9,051 bases of DNA from G020348385 sp964580235 (GTDB lineage Bacteria; Acidobacteriota; Aminicenantia; Aminicenantales; Aminicenantaceae). The stretch lies in contig CAZOJY010000132.1 in the NCBI GenBank assembly GCA_964580235.1, positions 1 through 9,051 on the forward strand, read 5' to 3'. The notes below the pieces were generated by a model that saw nothing but the letters and a program-made list of their open reading frames with translations, searched no databases and was not told the DNA's origin. The stretch's first letter is position 1. Each line of letters opens with the position of its first letter. This document shows positions 5,783 through 9,051 of this stretch, in pieces. A program made the position numbers and the translations under genes.

Positions 5783-6832
5783 TCAGTCGATCGGCTTGGT
5801 GTAAACAGTGTGTGTCGGAAAAGGAATCCCGATCTTGGCTTTGTTCAAGGCGTTATAAATTTCATCGGTAACCTTAAGCTTAGTGGAATAGGCCTCTGTA
5901 TAGTTTTTCACCCAGGCTCGGGCCACAAAATCCAAAGAAGAATCCGACATCGCCAAAAATTCCACCACAGGTTTTGGCTGCTCGATCACCGTATCGATCT
6001 TTTTCACAGCCTCCAGGATGACATCCCGAACGTGCTCTGGATCAGATCCGTATTCCACCCCAAAATTGACGTTGACACGGACGGAAAGATCAGGAACCGT
6101 AAAATTTTTGATCTTCATGTTGGCAAGGCTTCCGTTTGGGATATAGATCACTTCGTTGTCATATGTTCTTAATTTCGTACTTCGGATTCCGATATCAAGG
6201 ATTTCTCCCATTTCTCCGGATTCCAGCCGGATCTTGTCCCCCACTTTAAACGTCTTGTCCAGGACAAGCTGAATCCCGCCGAGGATATTGGCCAGTGAGT
6301 CTCTGACGGCAAAACCGATTGCGACGCCGGCTAAACCCGCTGTCGCCAGAAGAGGACCGATGTTGATATTCCACGTATCGAAGATGAAGATGAACGCCAG
6401 GATGATGGTGACCGCCTTTAAAATTTTGGCCACCAAAGGGATAAGCCTGTCATCCGCTGTGGATTTCGTCTTTGCCGCCCAGTCATGGAGCCACTGTTTG
6501 GAAAAATTTGCGATGATCCTCAACACCAAAATCGTGATGACAAGGATAAAAAACGTATCGACCAAGCTGCTGTAAAGGGTTGTGTTAAACTCAAAATGCT
6601 GGATTCCTATCTTAAATCCCAGGATAATAACGACATAAAAAATTATCGAAGAAATGCTTTTGACGATCAAGTCATCCACTTTTGTCTTGGTTCTCTTGAC
6701 TAAAGGTTTTAGCACTTGATTCATGATGAGCTTCACCAAAAAGGCCACCAGCATGGAAACAACCAGGATAAACAAAAATCGCAAATAAACATTTCCTACC
6801 AAAGAGCTGAATGTCGCTGATACAGAGTCCAT
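5783..6832 (-). CDS. MscS-family small-conductance mechanosensitive channel
   Basis: This 349-residue inner-membrane protein should open under membrane tension and release solutes on osmotic downshock. Hydrophobic segments lie at about 14-36, 57-80, 88-110 and 131-152, followed by the pore helix region with the Gly/Ala pattern GPLLATAGLAGVAIGFAVRD (159-178) and ANILGGIQLVLDKTFKVGD (181-199), which is the family signature. The beta domain (IRSTKLRTYDNEVIYIPNG, 216-234) and the alpha/beta cytoplasmic cage follow, closing with GIPFPTHTVY (335-344). It is somewhat longer than E. coli MscS (286 residues) because of extra N-terminal membrane segments. AGGAGG lies 7 nt before the ATG. It has its own promoter at 6871-6899, and its TGA stop is followed within 4 nt by the palindromic repeat cluster. 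Whether it gates on tension alone cannot be judged from sequence. Confidence 0.95.
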   Translation of the reverse strand: MDSVSATFSSLVGNVYLRFLFILVVSMLVAFLVKLIMNQVLKPLVKRTKTKVDDLIVKSISSIIFYVVIILGFKIGIQHFEFNTTLYSSLVDTFFILVITILVLRIIANFSKQWLHDWAAKTKSTADDRLIPLVAKILKAVTIILAFIFIFDTWNINIGPLLATAGLAGVAIGFAVRDSLANILGGIQLVLDKTFKVGDKIRLESGEMGEILDIGIRSTKLRTYDNEVIYIPNGSLANMKIKNFTVPDLSVRVNVNFGVEYGSDPEHVRDVILEAVKKIDTVIEQPKPVVEFLAMSDSSLDFVARAWVKNYTEAYSTKLKVTDEIYNALNKAKIGIPFPTHTVYTKPID

Positions 6833-6870
6833 TTAAATGCCTCCTTGGATTACCTTTTTCTTCAAGGTGA

Positions 6871-6899
6871 TTTATACAGGAACTATTGCATTATTTCAA
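6871..6899 (-). promoter_or_regulatory. Probable sigma70-type promoter of the MscS-family channel
   Basis: On the minus strand TTGAAA (6894-6899) and TATAAA (6871-6876) are separated by exactly 17 nt. The predicted start point gives a leader of roughly 30 nt ending in the AGGAGG ribosome site at 6840-6845. The short 103-nt gap after tsaE contains no clear terminator, so read-through from nnr-tsaE is also possible. Confidence 0.55.
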
Positions 6900-6913
6900 T
6901 CACAACGGAACTC

Positions 6914-6939
6914 AAAAAGTAAAAAGGGGACGGTTCTAT
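6914..6939. repeat. REP-like half-site overlapping the tsaE stop
   Basis: AAAAAGTAAAAAGGGGAC followed by GGTTCTAT runs into the tsaE stop codon (6936-6938). From general familiarity it resembles short purine-rich GGGGAC-type motifs that occur many times between genes in proteobacterial genomes, but within this window it occurs once and has no inverted partner, so the assignment is tentative. Confidence 0.3.
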
Positions 6940-7376
6940 CGACGCTCAATCGTAATTTTTCGTGTTTCATCTGTTTCGACTTCAATTTTTATCCTTATGG
7001 CGTTCATTTCCAGATTGAGTTTTTCTGCCCACTCCACAACAATAACTCCACGCTCTATATAATCCTCCCAGCCCAAGTCGACGATCTCGGAAGCTTTGCT
7101 CAGACGATAGAGGTCTATGTGAAACATCGGATATTTCGCCTGATAGATGTTCACCAGCGTAAACGACGGGCTGCAGACTTGATTCACATCTTTCAATCCC
7201 AGGCCTGCTGCAATTCCCTTGGCAAAAATGGTCTTTCCTGCCCCCAGTTGTCCCGTCAATAACACAATTTCCTGCCCGCAGAAAGATTCAGCCAAGATTT
7301 TTGCCAGCAGAAATGTTTCTTTTTCAGAGGACGTGGTGTGCGCTTCTAATTTTATCTTAATTTTGTTAATTCCCAT
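6936..7376 (-). CDS. tsaE: tRNA N6-threonylcarbamoyladenosine biosynthesis ATPase TsaE
   Basis: TsaE is the small P-loop ATPase that works with TsaB and TsaD to place threonylcarbamoyl on A37 of ANN-decoding tRNAs; it is essential in many bacteria. At 146 residues it is of normal length. It shows Walker A GQLGAGKT (42-49), the switch-like SPSFTLVNIY (69-78), FHIDLYRL (85-92) with the metal-site Asp, and VVEWAEKL (113-120), all characteristic. It starts 28 nt after nnr, a pairing common in bacteria, where the two domains or genes are often neighbours. No good ribosome site precedes the ATG at 7376 (only A-rich sequence), so translation may depend on coupling to nnr. The TAG stop lies inside a repeat-like motif, although the protein end (ITIERR) is of ordinary length. 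Confidence 0.97.
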   Translation of the reverse strand: MGINKIKIKLEAHTTSSEKETFLLAKILAESFCGQEIVLLTGQLGAGKTIFAKGIAAGLGLKDVNQVCSPSFTLVNIYQAKYPMFHIDLYRLSKASEIVDLGWEDYIERGVIVVEWAEKLNLEMNAIRIKIEVETDETRKITIERR

Positions 7377-7404
7377 TTTTTTTCTGGCTGGCTTTTTCTA
7401 GCTT

Positions 7405-8952
7405 TTATAAAAGGGTTTTGAGAGCAGCAGGAAGATAGGTGATTATGTTTCCTGCTGTCAAAGGTTTCTCACCAAGTTTTGCTGCTCCGATATCGCCGCT
7501 GAGTCCATGGACATAGACAGCCGCCAAAATCGCATCCAGGATATTTTTTTCTTGTATCATCATGGAGGCGATCAGACCGCTCAGAACATCACCCGACCCC
7601 GCGGTTGCCATGCCTGGATTTCCGGTGGGATTGATAAATGTTTTCCCCTCCGGTGTGGCAGTTAAGGTTCTGTAGCCTTTCAAAACCACATAAATCCCAT
7701 ATTTTGCGGCAAATCGAGGAACCAGCTCTAATTTCCTCGCCAAAACATCCTTTGTGGATAGGTTCACCAGCCGGGCAAATTCCCCCGGATGCGGCGTCAC
7801 AACCGCAGGCTTGGATAAAATTTTCAAGAGATTTGGTTTTGACGCTAAAATATTCAACGCATCTGCATCCAAAACCACTGGAACCTTTATCCGGGGAAGA
7901 AGAGACAGGACCAATTCTTTTGTCGAATTATGGGTGGAGATGCCGGGCCCCAACATCAGGGCATCCTTTCCCTGGAGCAGGTTAAGAATTTCCGGCAGCG
8001 CCTCAAACGAGAGTGTTCCTTTTTCGGTTTCGCTCAAAGGCTCGGTCATCAACTCCATCATGGACCTGGCCACAATCGAAAGGCAACTCTTCGGAACTCC
8101 AACCGTGACAAGGCCGGCTCCCATTTTTAGTGCAGTCTTCCCTGCCATCACGGCGGCTCCGGTCTTCCCCAAAGACCCGGATACGACCAAAAGGTGTCCA
8201 TAAGATCCTTTATGGGTGTCCTTCCTCCGGCGTGTGAAGTAAGGTCGGATTCTATCCACTTCCACCATTTCGAGTTTCAAACTTTTGTCTTCGAACAAAA
8301 AAGGTGGAACGCTGATATCTCCGATTTTCAGCTCTCCCACACAATCCTCGGCGGGGGGAAAAACATGGGCAATCTTTGCGGCAGCCAGGGTTACGGTCAG
8401 GTCGGCCCGCACACAGGGGCCGATAATTGCGTAAGTATCTGAAGAAAGGCCGGAGGGAATATCCACGGCCGCCTTAAAGGCTTTGCTTTTGTTGATGTCC
8501 TGGATGATGGCCGCATAAAGTCCACGGGCAGGCTTGGTGAGGCCCGTTCCGAATATCGCGTCTACAATCACCGTGGCTTTTGACATCCACTTTTTATTCG
8601 CACCCCAGTGCCGGGCGGATACAATTTCCTTAATGGGGATTCCGATTCGATCGGCAATGCCGGCGTTCAAAGCAGCATCCCCTTTCAGCTCCTTTATGGC
8701 TGCCAACAAGAGAACAACCGGTTGGCAACCATGGTTTAAGAGATGCCGGGCCGCCACAAAACCGTCTCCTCCGTTGTTTCCTTTTCCTGCTAAAACGACA
8801 ACACGTTCATCCTGAATGTCAGGAAATTTTGCCAGAATCTCATTTGTGATCTGAATCCCGGCATTCTCCATCAATATCGGACCGATTAGACCGATCTTAT
8901 TTATGGCTTTTTTGTCGATACCCTGCATCTGTTTTGATGTGAGGATTTTCAT
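7405..8952 (-). CDS. nnr: Bifunctional NAD(P)H-hydrate epimerase / ADP-dependent NAD(P)H-hydrate dehydratase
   Basis: Repairs damaged NADH and NADPH hydrates in the cytosol: the N-terminal domain interconverts R and S forms and the C-terminal domain dehydrates the S form using ADP. The 515-residue length fits the fused bacterial Nnr (YjeF) form. Epimerase domain (about 1-215): start MKILTSKQMQGIDKKAI, LMENAG (27-32), GKGNNGGDG (56-64), VDAIFGTG (130-137) and AVDIPSGL (162-169). Dehydratase domain (about 235-515): KGSYGHLLVVSGS (248-260), GPGIS (335-339), TPHPGEF (386-392) and NPTGNPGMATAGSGDVLSG (441-459), with the catalytic Asp at about 455. The start agrees with the family although the ribosome site is poor. 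The 99 nt upstream of it in the window (8953-9051) show no convincing promoter. tsaE follows after 28 nt. Confidence 0.97.
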   Translation of the reverse strand: MKILTSKQMQGIDKKAINKIGLIGPILMENAGIQITNEILAKFPDIQDERVVVLAGKGNNGGDGFVAARHLLNHGCQPVVLLLAAIKELKGDAALNAGIADRIGIPIKEIVSARHWGANKKWMSKATVIVDAIFGTGLTKPARGLYAAIIQDINKSKAFKAAVDIPSGLSSDTYAIIGPCVRADLTVTLAAAKIAHVFPPAEDCVGELKIGDISVPPFLFEDKSLKLEMVEVDRIRPYFTRRRKDTHKGSYGHLLVVSGSLGKTGAAVMAGKTALKMGAGLVTVGVPKSCLSIVARSMMELMTEPLSETEKGTLSFEALPEILNLLQGKDALMLGPGISTHNSTKELVLSLLPRIKVPVVLDADALNILASKPNLLKILSKPAVVTPHPGEFARLVNLSTKDVLARKLELVPRFAAKYGIYVVLKGYRTLTATPEGKTFINPTGNPGMATAGSGDVLSGLIASMMIQEKNILDAILAAVYVHGLSGDIGAAKLGEKPLTAGNIITYLPAALKTLL

Positions 8953-9051
8953 GATGGAAATTTTACCATAAAAATGAATACTTTGCTGCTGAATTCGTTG
9001 ATTTAAGCACCCAATTATGCTAATAAAAGGTATTATTATCTAGAAAATGCA

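Noticed and set aside
6853..6869. ACCTT/AAGGT hairpin between tsaE and the channel gene as a terminator
   Set aside because: Only five pairs, no T tract, and it lies downstream of the predicted channel promoter inside its leader.

Overview
The window is a compact stretch of bacterial chromosome with seven protein genes, all on the minus strand, so transcription runs from high to low coordinates. Gene content and protein character (bifunctional NAD(P)HX repair enzyme next to tsaE, an exported two-domain NagZ-like GH3 enzyme, a GpgS-like glycosyltransferase) together with moderate GC fit a Desulfobacterota (deltaproteobacterial) genome. That placement is an inference from general resemblance; there is no rRNA or other phylogenetic marker here. 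No phage, plasmid, CRISPR, tRNA or transposase gene is visible.

Layout in transcription order. (1) nnr (7405-8952) and tsaE (6936-7376), 28 nt apart: metabolite repair and tRNA t6A synthesis. (2) An MscS-family channel (5783-6832) with a good sigma70-type promoter of its own between it and tsaE. (3) A gene-free 493-nt gap (5290-5782) holding a large palindromic repeat cluster next to the mscS-like stop and a probable promoter for the next unit. (4) apt (4753-5289) and an NCS2/AzgA-like purine permease (3414-4739), 13 nt apart: a purine uptake and salvage operon. (5) A signal-peptide-bearing NagZ-like GH3 enzyme (1507-3270) and a GpgS-like GT-A glycosyltransferase (284-1489), 17 nt apart. (6) A 283-nt end region holding a 220-bp nested palindrome.

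Most genes are housekeeping. Adenine, hypoxanthine or guanine taken up by the permease would feed phosphoribosyl salvage; the MscS-like channel and a possible glucosylglycerate pathway both touch osmotic balance; the GH3 enzyme probably acts on cell-wall amino sugars.

The unexplained structure lies between the genes. The 220-bp element at 67-286 has 16-bp imperfect terminal inverted repeats of the form TAGCCTGRATTATTTA, and one of them supplies the TAG stop codon of the glycosyltransferase. A third near-copy of the same 16-mer lies about 5.3 kb away at 5587-5602, inside a second palindromic cluster that ends 4 nt from the mscS-like stop and carries several copies of GGGACACGTTACCG. A third, unrelated-looking motif (GGGGACGGTTCTAT) overlaps the tsaE stop. 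So three of the seven genes end in or against repeat-like DNA. The likeliest reading is a family of REP/MITE-type palindromes settled at gene 3' ends, with no mobilising enzyme in the window.
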